Shown: one piece after another, positions 32,238 through 44,194 of the stretch
Layout of the letters: every line of letters begins with the position of its first letter
Position numbering within the stretch: the stretch's first letter is position 1
Assembly: GCF_000003605.2 (NCBI RefSeq)
Contig: NW_003125899.1
Coordinates: 43,522-97,044, forward strand
Source: Saccoglossus kowalevskii
Lineage: Eukaryota > Hemichordata > Enteropneusta > Harrimaniidae
Direction of reading: 5' to 3'
Length of the DNA: 53,523 nucleotides
The notes under the pieces: generated by a model
The model's database searches: none
Seen by the model: only the letters and a program-made list of their open reading frames with translations
Told to the model about the DNA's origin: nothing
Program-made: the position numbers and the translations under genes

Positions 32238-32466
32238 CAATCTGATTAAAATAAGATCCTGGTTGGCCACCGGATGGCTTTCACGACAAAACCATTCTTG
32301 CAGCAAAATAATTGTAACGTCAAAAAATAATTAAAATAAATAATAATTATAGTAAATAATTAAAATAAATAATAACTATAGTAAATAATTAAAATAAATA
32401 ATAATTATAGTAATTATATAAAAAATTAAAAAATAAGCCAACCAGGATCTTATTTTAATCAGATTG
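32238..32466. mobile_element. MITE with perfect 30-bp TIRs and 8-bp TSD
   Basis: The left end 32238-32267 (CAATCTGATTAAAATAAG, then ATCCTGGTTGGC) is the exact reverse complement of the right end 32437-32466. Flanks read AGTTTGCA on both sides (left copy followed by one extra A), an 8-base target duplication as made by hAT-type transposases. The interior holds about three 31-base AT-rich tandem units (32322-32415). A diverged copy of one terminus lies at about 37566-37592. Confidence 0.85.
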
Positions 32467-33499
32467 AGTTTGCAGTGAACTTTTATCCAACCATGACATT
32501 ATGGAAATATGAGACCAAATAAACATACAATAGAACATTTCATTGTTCAAGAGGCCGCATTGACCAAGGCGGTTTGTGTAATTTTTGAAATGAGACCACC
32601 CCGTAGCACGTGAAATGCACTGAAAATTATTTTGTTTGAAATCATACAATTGTGACTCCTACTGTATATGAAGGTCGCACACTACAATTGAACTCCCTAT
32701 AGATGGCACGTAACTATTTGAAAAGCTAGTCTATTTTACCATAGACATGTAAACAGTTGTATGGTCTACACATAAAGCAAATAAGTCAAGAACCCGTGTA
32801 CAATTTTAAAAGAATGAAAGGCGAGATATGTCTAGTTTTGATAAAATCAAATAGTAAACGTCATCATTACAGGTGTTGAAATTCCCAATAGTAAAGCACA
32901 GTATTGGAAATGCTGACCTAACCGAGTACTCGCGCTAAATGTATCAGTCCACCATTTCATAACCAGTTGATAAAATTCAACTCACAAATCTAAGGCTTTC
33001 TTATTCTGGTATCACATTAAATGGAATCGTTTGCACTAGAAAAATAAAATACAGCGCGCACATATATTTTCGCTTTACGCTCAGATTGAGTCATAGTCAC
33101 TCCAGCATCGCCAGAGCACAACACGCGCTGTATTGGATAAAGTCATGCTTATGAATAAGAGAATCTTGTCTGCCCCAGTGTGTCGTTCATCTCGCGGTCA
33201 CTGACACCATCATTCTTTCACCACAACTCGCAACTGATTTCTACAAGAGAACGTACTCCTTTCTTTCATGTCGGCTTATGTTGATCCAACAAACGAATAA
33301 AAAGAAACAGATGCTTTTTTAGTGTTTTCCATTTTTGCAGTGGCTACAGCGATGAACTCAGTCTACAGCCATTAGTGATTCTCCGTAATTAGCCATGGGT
33401 AACAGATCAGGTGATGTATGTTTTGCGTCCCATGTTAAAACGGGTAGAACGGGCTATGAAACTTTATTGACCAAATCTTACTGATTCAGAAGTAAGTAC
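32467..33499. other. Intergenic, no gene seen
   Basis: No supported feature apart from a CTCF-like motif at 32696-32709. Confidence 0.5.
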
Positions 33500-33900
33500 A
33501 TTTATGACGTCATTATGATTTCCGTGAGTTGAATCTTTACGATTTTGTTTTTCTATGGTTATTGGCCATGACATACTTTATTTACATTTCAAACATTTAT
33601 ATTGTGTGTTCGTTAAGGTGTATGGTTCGTTGAAACGGTGAGTCCATAAGTTGGGCCGGTGTGAGGCGTCATCAACGCATCCATTATTCAAAATTAACCG
33701 TGTCACTAATAACATTTCAATCCGAGTTTAATTCCGTGCATCCGGTATGTTGTGTGTCTATGTTATATCACGGTGAACCACTGATACCATCATACGCCGT
33801 TCGTGTAATTAGCACCATCAGGTGGCGAAGAGTTCTGTGGCGCTAAAAATTGTATAAGAACGACGTTCACATCGCTAGTATTGCTTTGATTGCTTTGTTA
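33500..33900 (+). repeat. Diverged duplicated block, copy 2
   Basis: Second copy of the block at 31436. It keeps TTATTGGCCATGACATAC, ATTGTGTGTTCGT and GGTGAACCACTGA, and the AGTTCTGTGGCGC neighbourhood. It lacks long coding frames. Confidence 0.7.
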
Positions 33901-36080
33901 CTTCGATTTATTGCTGGTTGCTTTTGGACGTCGGAAATTATCTTAAAACATACTTATTATAAATATATATTTTTTTAATTTGCACGTCCAATTGAGTCAG
34001 TATCGAATTCAACGTCTGAACTATTACTAAAACATACGTTTCTTTAAATAAATATTTTTGGCTCAAAAAGTCAACAATTTAACCAAAAATAAATTAAAAT
34101 AGTTTCATGAAGGTTTTATGTAAATATTGCCAAGAATGTTTGAATATTGAGTTTTGTATAATCAGTCATTTATTAACATGTATTTTCTTTTCTGAACCAA
34201 GATGACATTTTCTGGATTTATTTTAAGTCTGTTTTGGGGTCATTCTGTTCAGTTTAGAAGAATAACAAATGATTGTGAATGTGAATTGAAATCGTTTTAT
34301 AAATAGGCCATCTAGCGACCACATGCTTCTAAAATGATGATATACATGTAGATAGGTTTAAGGTAATATCCGTCAAATGGGCAACGTTGAGTGATCGTAG
34401 CAATTTTCTAAAGTACATCATTTTACTGACACTGAAAATGGCGTCCCTCATATTCATGCGCTTGTCGCAAAAGGGTACAATTATACGAATGGGGTACATG
34501 AAATAGATGCATGAAATATTTTTTTTCATGAAAAACATTTGTTGACAATATTATAAACCCGTTATGGGGCGGCGTGGCGACTATTGATTCATTCGATGTA
34601 CCCAATGATATGTTACATTATACAAAACAAAACAGATATTCAATTGGTCAGATCAAATATGAGTTAAAGGGGAAGTTCCCAAACTGTGTAGAAGACTGAA
34701 ATTTAAATTTTGCATATCACTTTTCATTCTCTAGATATTCAACTTTTTATCGGTATTATGTAGACCACCATCTTGATTCCCCGGCAAATATAATTAAATA
34801 TATGTTTGCTAATTCGGGGGACACGATTTAGGATATGGTGTTGTTTTTTTATTGTGCAGTAAATTGTCAATTATTTGAAACACATATTTCGATCACTTGC
34901 GTTGTCATCAATAAAACCCGCAAAATAACATTTTTTTATTGTTATCATCATAATTGGAAACCATATTTATATCCTATCCCGATACAAGAATCACTTGTTT
35001 GGCATCTCGTCCTTGAACTGATCCATGTTGATGTTGTTCAACCTTCTGTAACAAGTTTCAGTTTTAAGTACCCGAGATTTATTTAAATTCGAATGATCCG
35101 CATGATCCGAAATGATTATTCCAACTGTATAGGAATATTACTCGAATCTTTGTTTTTATGCGACATGAGAATAACCAAATTTAGTATATGTCCTAACTGT
35201 TTTAATCCTACGTCATTTCGTAACACGCAGAAACGTCTATCATCAGAACTGTTAACATCACCAACGTTCGAGTAGAGAAAAGATCAACCGTACTTGCCAT
35301 GTATTACTGAACATATCGAACAGGACGCGACACGAGGATTTCCGCCTTTCAATTAAAAAACATGACGGTTAATACTAGTAAATGTAGCGCCACAGGTATT
35401 AGTACGCCATTTACAGATTCTTTCGTTTTTATTTATTGCGCTGAAGTATCGCCTTACCAGCAATTCGCACAATTCATTTATGCTCATTGAATATACGTCG
35501 ACACGCACCATTTTTTCGAGTTACTATTTGTTTAGATGCTTAAATTTAAGAGGATAAAATAAGATTTAAATTATACGATCACACCAAAACAGCTTAAACA
35601 TGAGAATCTGAAATATATCGTGTTTCTCAATACTTAAATCGGCGGTTTTGACAAATACTTCTTTGTTTCACCTGGATGTAATATAACACAAAAATGTGTA
35701 AGTATGTCCAACAAATACTCAAACGTATCCGAAGTGCGTCTATAAAAAATAATTTTTCGCTGATAATTCCATGCCATATACTGTGTTTCAGTTCTTCATC
35801 ATGGATTTCAAGGTTACTTTCAATACTTGACCATCTATATTTTTTGGTTTTCTCTCTCTCAAGTTACTGAATTACGAAATACAACTTTATTTATTCAAAT
35901 CTGTGTGTATTTTTCCAAACGAAATATTGTGACACGTGCAGCATTGTTTATAACCATTTCTCATACTCTTCACTATTGTGAAAGTCAAATTTCCTGGAGT
36001 TCAAGGTTAATTGTAACAATTTAAAATATTGTTCGACATTTAACACTGCAAATTATAGGCATAGCATAGCATGGCTCTTT
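33901..36080. other. Intergenic, no gene seen
   Basis: Mixed AT-rich and CpG-containing sequence with short two-strand ORFs only. A CTCF-like motif is at 34306-34320. Confidence 0.5.
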
Positions 36081-36084
36081 ATTA

Positions 36085-36302
36085 AATTGTCTAGGGCAGT
36101 GGCGGCGGCACAGGGGGCAGAAGGGGCGGTCGCCTCCTATATGTTGCGGGCGTCGCCCCTTCAAAATCAAGCTGAAACCTATTGTGTCAGCAAAACATGC
36201 CCCTCAAAATGCAGAAAATGGCGTTTCAGAGAGTCTATATTTCAAAATGTTTAAGGGGGAGAAGATCTCGCCCCCATACAACATTTTGAGCCGCCGCTTC
36301 TG
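36085..36302. repeat. Dispersed repeat with GGCGG/CCGCC-type ends
   Basis: It opens CAGTGGCGGCGGCACAGG and closes TTTTGAGCCGCCGCTTCTG, with internal ATGCCCCTCAAAATGCAG and GGCGTTTCAGAGAG. The ends can pair (GCGGCGGC / GCCGCCGC). It looks like a non-coding dispersed element of a kind widespread in marine invertebrates. Confidence 0.55.
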
Positions 36303-36839
36303 TAGGGAAATTGTGAACATGCACTATTAACCATGTATTCATCGATGATAATAATATTACACCCAAACACATGTTTAGTTTTACTAAATATATATAGTAC
36401 TACATGTACCACAAACATGTACCACCAACCTTGGAACTCACTGTAACACATGCTAAATTCCACCAAAGTATGGTCGACCTTTTGTAATTGATTGTTGAGA
36501 CGGAACAGTCAGAGAACGGACAATGTGTTTTTCATATGAAAGGCCCTGGAAGTCTTTAGTTAGTTGAGAACTGATTTGGATACGCACGATACCTCGAACT
36601 GCGATCCTATTAGGCGTATCTCAGGACGTTTACCATCCAGGAGTTAGGGCATTGACTGTTGTGGCTCGTCTGATGTGTATTATGATACAATTTGATCTAC
36701 TTGTACAATACATGTACTTCTATCCCTAAACAGTGTTTGTACCTTCACACACCTGGCAACGAACTCAGTGCATATACCCATTCCAAAGAAACCTCCTGAC
36801 TTCCACGTTCCCCGAAAACAACGATAAACAGTAAGTAAC

Positions 36840-36841
<2 letters not shown>

Positions 36842-36911
<70 letters not shown>
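36842..36911. repeat. (TA)n microsatellite
   Basis: An uninterrupted run of about 35 TA units. The ORF with YIYIYIYI is an artefact. Confidence 0.99.
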
Positions 36912-36913
<2 letters not shown>

Positions 36914-37565
36914 TGTGACGTCAACAAAGCAACCGACTACTTATTGGTGAACCATGGAGATAGTAAGAGGGTCTATGTTTACAACAACTAAATACTAGTA
37001 TTCGTTTGATGCAAAACAATGGGCTTCTCAAATATACGTATGCTCTGTATGTTTTGGTACCGTGACGTACAACACCGGAAAGCTATGACAAACCAGTAAA
37101 TAGTCAGCCTTTTTCTTCCATTTACTCATCGAATTTTTACCAATACCAGGTGCCAGGTTACCAGTATAAAGTATTCAAATGCAACAATACAGAGTAATTT
37201 GCAGCTTGTGTACATTAAATAAAAGGGAAAAAAACATCAAAACTCTTTTTTGGGGTAAAGAGGTGTTAGACCATCAGGCTTAGTCTAGTCTAGTCTAGTT
37301 CCCTTTTTTAAATATCCATGAATCTATCCCTTTGCTTATAGAAATGCGATTTTTTGTGTTGGTTCAAAAAGTAAGCTGGTATAAGTTAAAGTTAAAGGGA
37401 TAAAGTGACTTGACAATACTCTCTGCCTGCTGCCGAGTTTCAAATGATGACATCCGCATATGTTTTATCGGTACTTTCTCCCTTTAAATTCTTAGCAAAT
37501 GTTTGTTTCTAAGTATGGTTTCCTTGTAAAATCTATAATCTATAATTTAGTACACCTAGACCAAA

Positions 37566-37752
37566 CCTGATTAAAATAAAATCATGGTTTGGGTGTGTTT
37601 TTATATAAATATGTATTTAATTATTTTTACATACTTCATTTTGTTTTGGCTTATTTAATTTTAATTTATTATTTATTTGTTTTTATTTGTTACATTTTTG
37701 GTAATCGCAAAAACCCGCAAGGCTCCGCAAGGGCTTTTGAGATTACCAAAAC
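37566..37752. repeat. MITE-terminus relic and stem-loop
   Basis: CCTGATTAAAATAAAATCATGG at the left recalls the end of the element at 32238. At 37696-37751, TTTTGGTAATC pairs with GATTACCAAAA around a GC-rich loop (AACCCGCAAGGCTCCGCAAGG). Confidence 0.5.
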
Positions 37753-40147
37753 TCCAAAAAATGACAACTAACTTGAGAATAAATTGATGATAAGGTTCGT
37801 TTGTTCGTTATAGCGCCACCAAGGATTAAACAAATCTTCATATATTTATGTTTCTAATATGTAAGACCACAACCACACTGTCAATCTGCATAAACTGAGA
37901 AATACAGTCAACGTGGTTATCAAAAGCTTTCTCTGTATCGGGTACTATCTCGTTGGACTAGGAGATACATTCATATTTGAGAGGGCGTGGAGTAAAGAGT
38001 GACACAACAAACGGGCCGTTATTTTCGTGTTGGTCACGAGAGGTCGCTTTCACTTTCAAAATACATAAGCGATTATGACTTCGCAGCTATGAGGTACGTT
38101 TTACAAATTGTCTCTGTTTTCAAAACGACCGGGTAGTTCTCCGGGTAGATATTTTACATTTACACAATGTGTGAATACTCCGGGCGAGAAATGTAGAATC
38201 TCCCTCATTTTATATCAGTCTAGGCAGTGCCAACTTGTCACTCGATCTTGTCAGCGAGTCTTGTTTGTGTCTTGTACACAGTCGTACCATAGTCATATCC
38301 ATAGACCGGTTTATGTACGAAATGTGAACATCAAAGATGTTATACCGGTACTTTCGTTTAAGAATAACTTTACTAGGTCTTGGTAATACCGGTAATAACA
38401 GCTCTCACCTGTAAATTTACGTACTTTCTGGCTATGTACCGTGAATGTCGTTGTGACACGTGCCCGTCATGGCAACGAAGCGATGGGCGATTCTTATTGC
38501 CGACTTGTGCGGCGCGGCGTGCATGTAATCAAGTCCGTGCAACAAATTTGAACCATGCTTGATTCTGGAATTCTGTGACTATGTAATATGTGTAAATACA
38601 ATTACCAAAATGTGGATTACCCCAGTGCCTTTTTTTTTCGTCACCTTCCTCTCTCTTCGAAACATTACTTTCGTTGTTTCTTCTCGTCATCTTTAAAGGG
38701 GAAACTTCCAATCCCTGGGATAGCCATGAGTACAGTACTGTAGGTTGGCCTTCTTCTGCTGATCATTCGGCGCCCACAGTCCTGAGAAGTCTTATAGACC
38801 GGCGATTCGACAACGCCTACAAACTTATGGTGGAGAGCCTTTCTGCAGTTTTCATGATTGTAATCAGCCAAAACGTCTATCAACAAATCTAGTGATCATA
38901 AATACCTTTCTTGTGGCAGAAAAATGAACCTACAGCATTGGAACGTCGGCGAACGCTAGTTTTACGCACCAAAAACGACGTTTTGTTTATAAATACGTCA
39001 AGAACAAGATGGCGGCATATATTTTCTGTTGATGTTGGAAAATGTTGATTTTATCAACCCTAGTGGGAAATCTTCTGTATTTTTGCTTCCAGTTAAAATA
39101 TTTGGGATAATTCGACCTGCTTATTTTTTAGCTGGAAAGCAGAATGCCTCTTAACTAGCCCGCTGCAGCCCTTCACATGGTGTCGAATCGCCCGTCTATA
39201 CGACTTCTCTGGACTGTGAGGGCCGAATGATCAGTGAAAGTAACCTACAGGACTGTAATCAGGGCTATCCTGGGGATTGCACCAACCAATCATGTTGTTT
39301 ACACAGTTAATCTATCTTTTGTTATCCATTGTCATTTTAATCCAAAAAGTAAATTTGTTGTGAGATTAGGCTTAACTGGAAGTGCCCTTTAAACCTATAT
39401 TGTTTTGAAATAACAACTTTATTACATTCAGAGTGTCTTTCCCAGTGCACTCAAGAAGGTCTGGTGAATCGCTACGAAAATACGTAGACGAGCCAGAATT
39501 CTATGTCATCATTGATTGGCTGTCTCTATGACGTCAGTACATTACCGGGGAATATTCATGCGGAGACTAACCCATACATGAGGTTCGCCCACAGCCCAGA
39601 CTGATTCACTTGTCTCAAATAATAGATGGCATCTACTGGTAGTCTAGTGATATCATGATTCACCCAAATTATATAAAATATATAATATACGATTGATGAA
39701 ATAAGGGTTATGCAATATAGAGTTGTATTGTTAGCAAAACTTAGTTGGAAATCCTTTTTAGTTTGAGTGCCAAAAATCAAAACTTAAAGTTACCACATAT
39801 GTGGTGAATAAATAACAAAAAAATATGTCTTATTCTTTCTACCCCCCCGACTCTTGTAACAGAGTCCCTTGTTGCTATGTAACTAATGCTCAGCAGTTTT
39901 ATATGATGTTTACGTTAGAGATTTTGAACTCCAGACTTGCTGCAAATTTTATCAAAATACAATGGCTAAAAGTTTAAAGCACAACAAAAACTAAAAACCT
40001 TCACTAAAAATAATCCCATCATGCATTGCAGTTTGAATTTTGCTTTGGGTGCAAGATTATCGCAAATATAACCTAGGAAGTATGTAATGTTTATTGTCAA
40101 AGATGTCATACAAAATTTTGTCATCAATACTACTTTAAAACTGAATT
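37753..40147. other. CpG-rich intergenic DNA up to gap
   Basis: No supported exon. It holds an AAGATGGCGGC YY1-type motif at 39009-39019 and several TGGCGC-type motifs. Overlapping short ORFs occur at 38.1-38.9 kb on both strands. Confidence 0.5.
39009..39019 (+). promoter_or_regulatory. YY1-type AAGATGGCGGC motif
   Basis: An exact AAGATGGCGGC, the site form that often lies at transcription starts of housekeeping genes. The ATG inside is followed by a stop after seven codons, so it is not itself a start of a long ORF. Confidence 0.35.
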
Positions 40148-40724
40148 NNNNNNNNNNNNNNNNNNNNNNNNNNNNNNNNNNNNNNNNNNNNNNNNNNNNN
40201 NNNNNNNNNNNNNNNNNNNNNNNNNNNNNNNNNNNNNNNNNNNNNNNNNNNNNNNNNNNNNNNNNNNNNNNNNNNNNNNNNNNNNNNNNNNNNNNNNNNN
40301 NNNNNNNNNNNNNNNNNNNNNNNNNNNNNNNNNNNNNNNNNNNNNNNNNNNNNNNNNNNNNNNNNNNNNNNNNNNNNNNNNNNNNNNNNNNNNNNNNNNN
40401 NNNNNNNNNNNNNNNNNNNNNNNNNNNNNNNNNNNNNNNNNNNNNNNNNNNNNNNNNNNNNNNNNNNNNNNNNNNNNNNNNNNNNNNNNNNNNNNNNNNN
40501 NNNNNNNNNNNNNNNNNNNNNNNNNNNNNNNNNNNNNNNNNNNNNNNNNNNNNNNNNNNNNNNNNNNNNNNNNNNNNNNNNNNNNNNNNNNNNNNNNNNN
40601 NNNNNNNNNNNNNNNNNNNNNNNNNNNNNNNNNNNNNNNNNNNNNNNNNNNNNNNNNNNNNNNNNNNNNNNNNNNNNNNNNNNNNNNNNNNNNNNNNNNN
40701 NNNNNNNNNNNNNNNNNNNNNNNN
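40148..40724. other. Assembly gap
   Basis: 577 N. ORFs crossing it are meaningless. Confidence 0.99.
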
Positions 40725-43700
40725 TGTGCTTTTAATTGAACAAATGTGGTGCATCATGAATATATGATACGGATATCTTCATCAATATTTATTAAAAAAG
40801 CCCTCCACGTCAAATTTAGGTGAGATTTTGTTCACTTTTCAGTTTATGAATATTGCATCTTTTTTTTCCTTTTTTCTTTTTTTTTTTGAGTTTCCTTGAT
40901 TGCTCTTTATTTTCCGTATATAGAATAGAAACCTTGGAAGTGTTAATTTGTTTCAATATTACAGTTTCTATTCATTGTGATCATATTGTTTTTCCTACTT
41001 GTATGAAGTCTAAAGTTTGAGGATGTAACGGTATATTGTGTTTGCATCTGTTTTTGTGTTCCTTTAAGCCAGCATAATTTACTGCTTAAATTTGCAGCTT
41101 GGTTCTAACAAGTTTATATGTATATTATGACATTTGATATGCCCATGATTGTCATCTATTATTGCTGCATTGAAAAAATTTGCAAACAACGGAAATATAT
41201 GGTCAACCACAGTCTCTGTATCACATGACTACGAGTCAATGGAAACATTACCTCGCTGTTTATCCAATGGTCATCATATTCGTAAATAAACACTTGAGTG
41301 AACACAAGATTATAGATCCTATCTTTTTGATTACCAGACACAAATTACTCAATTGGTATAACTTCTTCTATTTCTATAATAGAAAGTGCTGACAAAGTGG
41401 TTTGGAGAACAGCTGTCAAGTATGGAGGTTATGACCTTTCAACTTTTGGCATTAAGAACGTTTGATACAGTTTCACTTCAACATAGGCTCCTATGTATGG
41501 CAGCTTAATGTTAATTCAGAGAAACAGTGTTTTATATTTTAAACATACTGTAGAATAATTTATTTTCGCTAAAGGAATGATTCAGTGAAAATAAAATCCA
41601 GCAAATATACCTTTTTCCCTATATTTTACATTCAACTCGTCAAAAATCAGTGAAAATAAATTCCGTACAAAATACGCAAAAAAGTCTTTTCAGCGAAAAT
41701 TAATTCCAGCTAAAATAAAGTATTTTACAGTATTTTATTTAATGGGATTTATTTTTTCCTCATATTTATCGAGTATATCTGCATGAGTTTTTCTACAATA
41801 CGATAGAAAGTTTGAATGTTTTCTGGAAACGTTCAAATATACTTGACTAGTGTCGTTATAGTTTATAGGTCATGAACTTTTGAAAGTGGTCATAGAACTT
41901 GGGTAAACATTCTTTCACACATAGTGTGGTACAACCAACACTTGAAAACCATTTTAAAAAGGTCAATGAACCATTATTTTTAGTAATAGAAATCTTCTCT
42001 ACAAACCCTGTCATTATCCAGAGTTTTAAAAAAAAATGTTTTTGCTCTTTGCAAAGACTATGTATCAAATAAATATGATTCTCTCAAAAACTAGATCAGT
42101 GAACCTTGTTTTTTTTTTTATTTGTGCTTACAGGACAATTTAATCTCTGTCAGCAGACTTCAATCTGAGGTTTTCATATTACCGGTAGTTACTGTGGGTG
42201 AAACTGATATATTCTGAGTTTTAATATTTCTGTCATCAGCAATTGTGATAATTAATTAAGAGTAATTAGTTTTATATCATACAGATGTTAATTATCCAAT
42301 TATCTCTCTTAAATTGACCATGTGCTTAATGGTATTTATAATAATAATTCATTATCTATATTCACACTATTGAACTCTCAACCCTAACAACAGTGGTTGC
42401 TATAAGAACACTTGCTGTTGAAATTCAACATGTTGCAATGTGCATTCCATTGCACACAGTGTGATTCCATAAACCACATGTTATAATCTGACTGAGTTTA
42501 AATTGATATTGACAGCATTGGAATTGTTCACATGCATCTGTCTTCATACATTAAATACCCAGTAGTTAGCATGGGAGCTTAAATCTGTAATAAACCATAA
42601 AGCCATCACAAATCTGTTTTATTTATTTAATATGTTTAAATACTGATTGAGCTATTATTGTTTTTGTTTTTTTACTGTGACCTGAACATTTTCAGGATTA
42701 GCGAGACAATTAAAGTTAAAAGTTGTGTAGTGAAACTATGCCAAGACCACCCACAGTCTTGTGATTGTCAATGTAATTATATTGTGTCCTAGATCTCTTG
42801 TCTTATGGTTGGTGTAGATTCCTGAAAACCAGGATGTGAATCATTTTATGCAGGATGTGGTGTCCTGTAGATTGGGTAAGCCATATCAGTTTACATGAGG
42901 AAAATTGAACATGATTTATCTTTATGCTAGACATAAAACGCTGTATTTTTACTTCATGCCAACCCTGTGTGTGTTTTCTAATATGTCACCAATCCCTATA
43001 TGTATATTTCCAGGAATTCAGTTTTTAATTAATACATTTATTATCATTCCTGTTCAATCTAATAATATGCTGTCAGAGAGCAATATTTCTGCAGTGAAAA
43101 ATTAAAAGCTGAAATGCAGTTTTCCTCAGCATTGAATCTTCCATGTGTTCAATAACGCAGTCAGACATGTACCTTGCTGATCCTCTATGGGTAGTCTTAA
43201 AGCAATATACATGTAAAATAATCTGTAAATTTGATTTAAAGGCAGTCTGTCTAATATGATCAGTGACTGCCCCTTTTGGCAATGGTTTGAAATGAAGCTG
43301 TCAATAAAGTTCAAAATGCTAGAAGCAGGTTGCACGTTTAGTGTTTTACGCTGGTCTTCACACTGGCACTTTTAATTAATTTAATTTAATGAATTTCAAC
43401 TCAATAATTTTTAATTATTACCTATCTTCAAATAATGTGATAAATTACCCATAAACTTTCTAAAAACCACATATCTATAAATGATTTGTTTAACTACCTT
43501 GGGTGGTCACTTTACGCAAGTTCGACAATTTGTTTGGAATCTTAATTATTTTAATCAGATGGAAAATTAAAATTAATTCTATTCAAAATTACAAAAAACA
43601 TCTCATTTTCACATTAAATAAAGTAAAATTTATGACATTGTGACCTGCTTTGATTTGAGCAAAGCATTTAATTGGTTATTGATGTTGAAAATCATTATAT

Positions 43701-43983
43701 TGCCATAGTAACTTAGAAAATTAGGAAGATGTTGCTTTTGTCATGAAGGAAATCAATGTGATTAAAATCTGATGTAAGAGGATCTGGTTTGAAATATGGT
43801 GCACAATGTAATCATATCTAATGCAGGTTGTTATGAAAGCTTCACACATCCAATATACTTTAATTTATTGGTTTCCAAATATTAAAACCGATTTCTGTTT
43901 TTTCATATAACTTTGATAAGACGCAAAATAATTACTGGTGTATATTGAAATAAAACTGCATCAAAATTAAGGTAGTTTTCAAC
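40725..43983. other. AT-rich DNA, no gene seen
   Basis: CpG-poor compared with 25-40 kb. Besides the MITE at 41546 I see no supported feature. Confidence 0.5.
41546..41732 (-). mobile_element. MITE-like element, family B copy 2
   Basis: Left end TACTGTAGAATAATTTATTT and right end AAATAAAGTATTTTACAGTA are near-perfect inverted repeats of about 20 bases. The interior shares TCAGTGAAAATAAATTCCGT and CAGCGAAAATTAATTCCAGC with the other copies, in opposite orientation. Confidence 0.75.
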
Positions 43984-44194
43984 TACTGTAAAGTACTTTA
44001 TTTTAGCTGGAATTATTTTTTACTGAAAAGACTTTTTGAGTGTTTTGTATGGAATTTATTATCACGGATTTTTAACGAATTGAATGTAAAATAGAGGAAA
44101 AATAGTATATTTGCTGGATTTGATTTTCACTGAAACATTCCTTCAGCGAAAATTGGAATTTTGTTCCAAGCGAAAATAAAGTATTTCACAATAT
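43984..44194 (+). mobile_element. MITE-like element, family B copy 3
   Basis: TACTGTAAAGTACTTTATTT at the left and GCGAAAATAAAGTATTTCAC at the right are inverted. The interior GTGTTTTGTATGGAATTTAT matches copy 1. Confidence 0.75.

Noticed and set aside
36745-36927. Minus ORF with alternating Tyr-Ile
   Set aside because: Caused by the (TA)n microsatellite.
38108-38892. Short ORFs in the CpG-rich 38-kb region
   Set aside because: They overlap on both strands, lack recognisable domains, and no consistent splice structure was found.
39966-40767. ORFs of 226-263 residues around 40.1-40.7 kb
   Set aside because: Almost entirely N; the real flanking parts are short and AT-rich.
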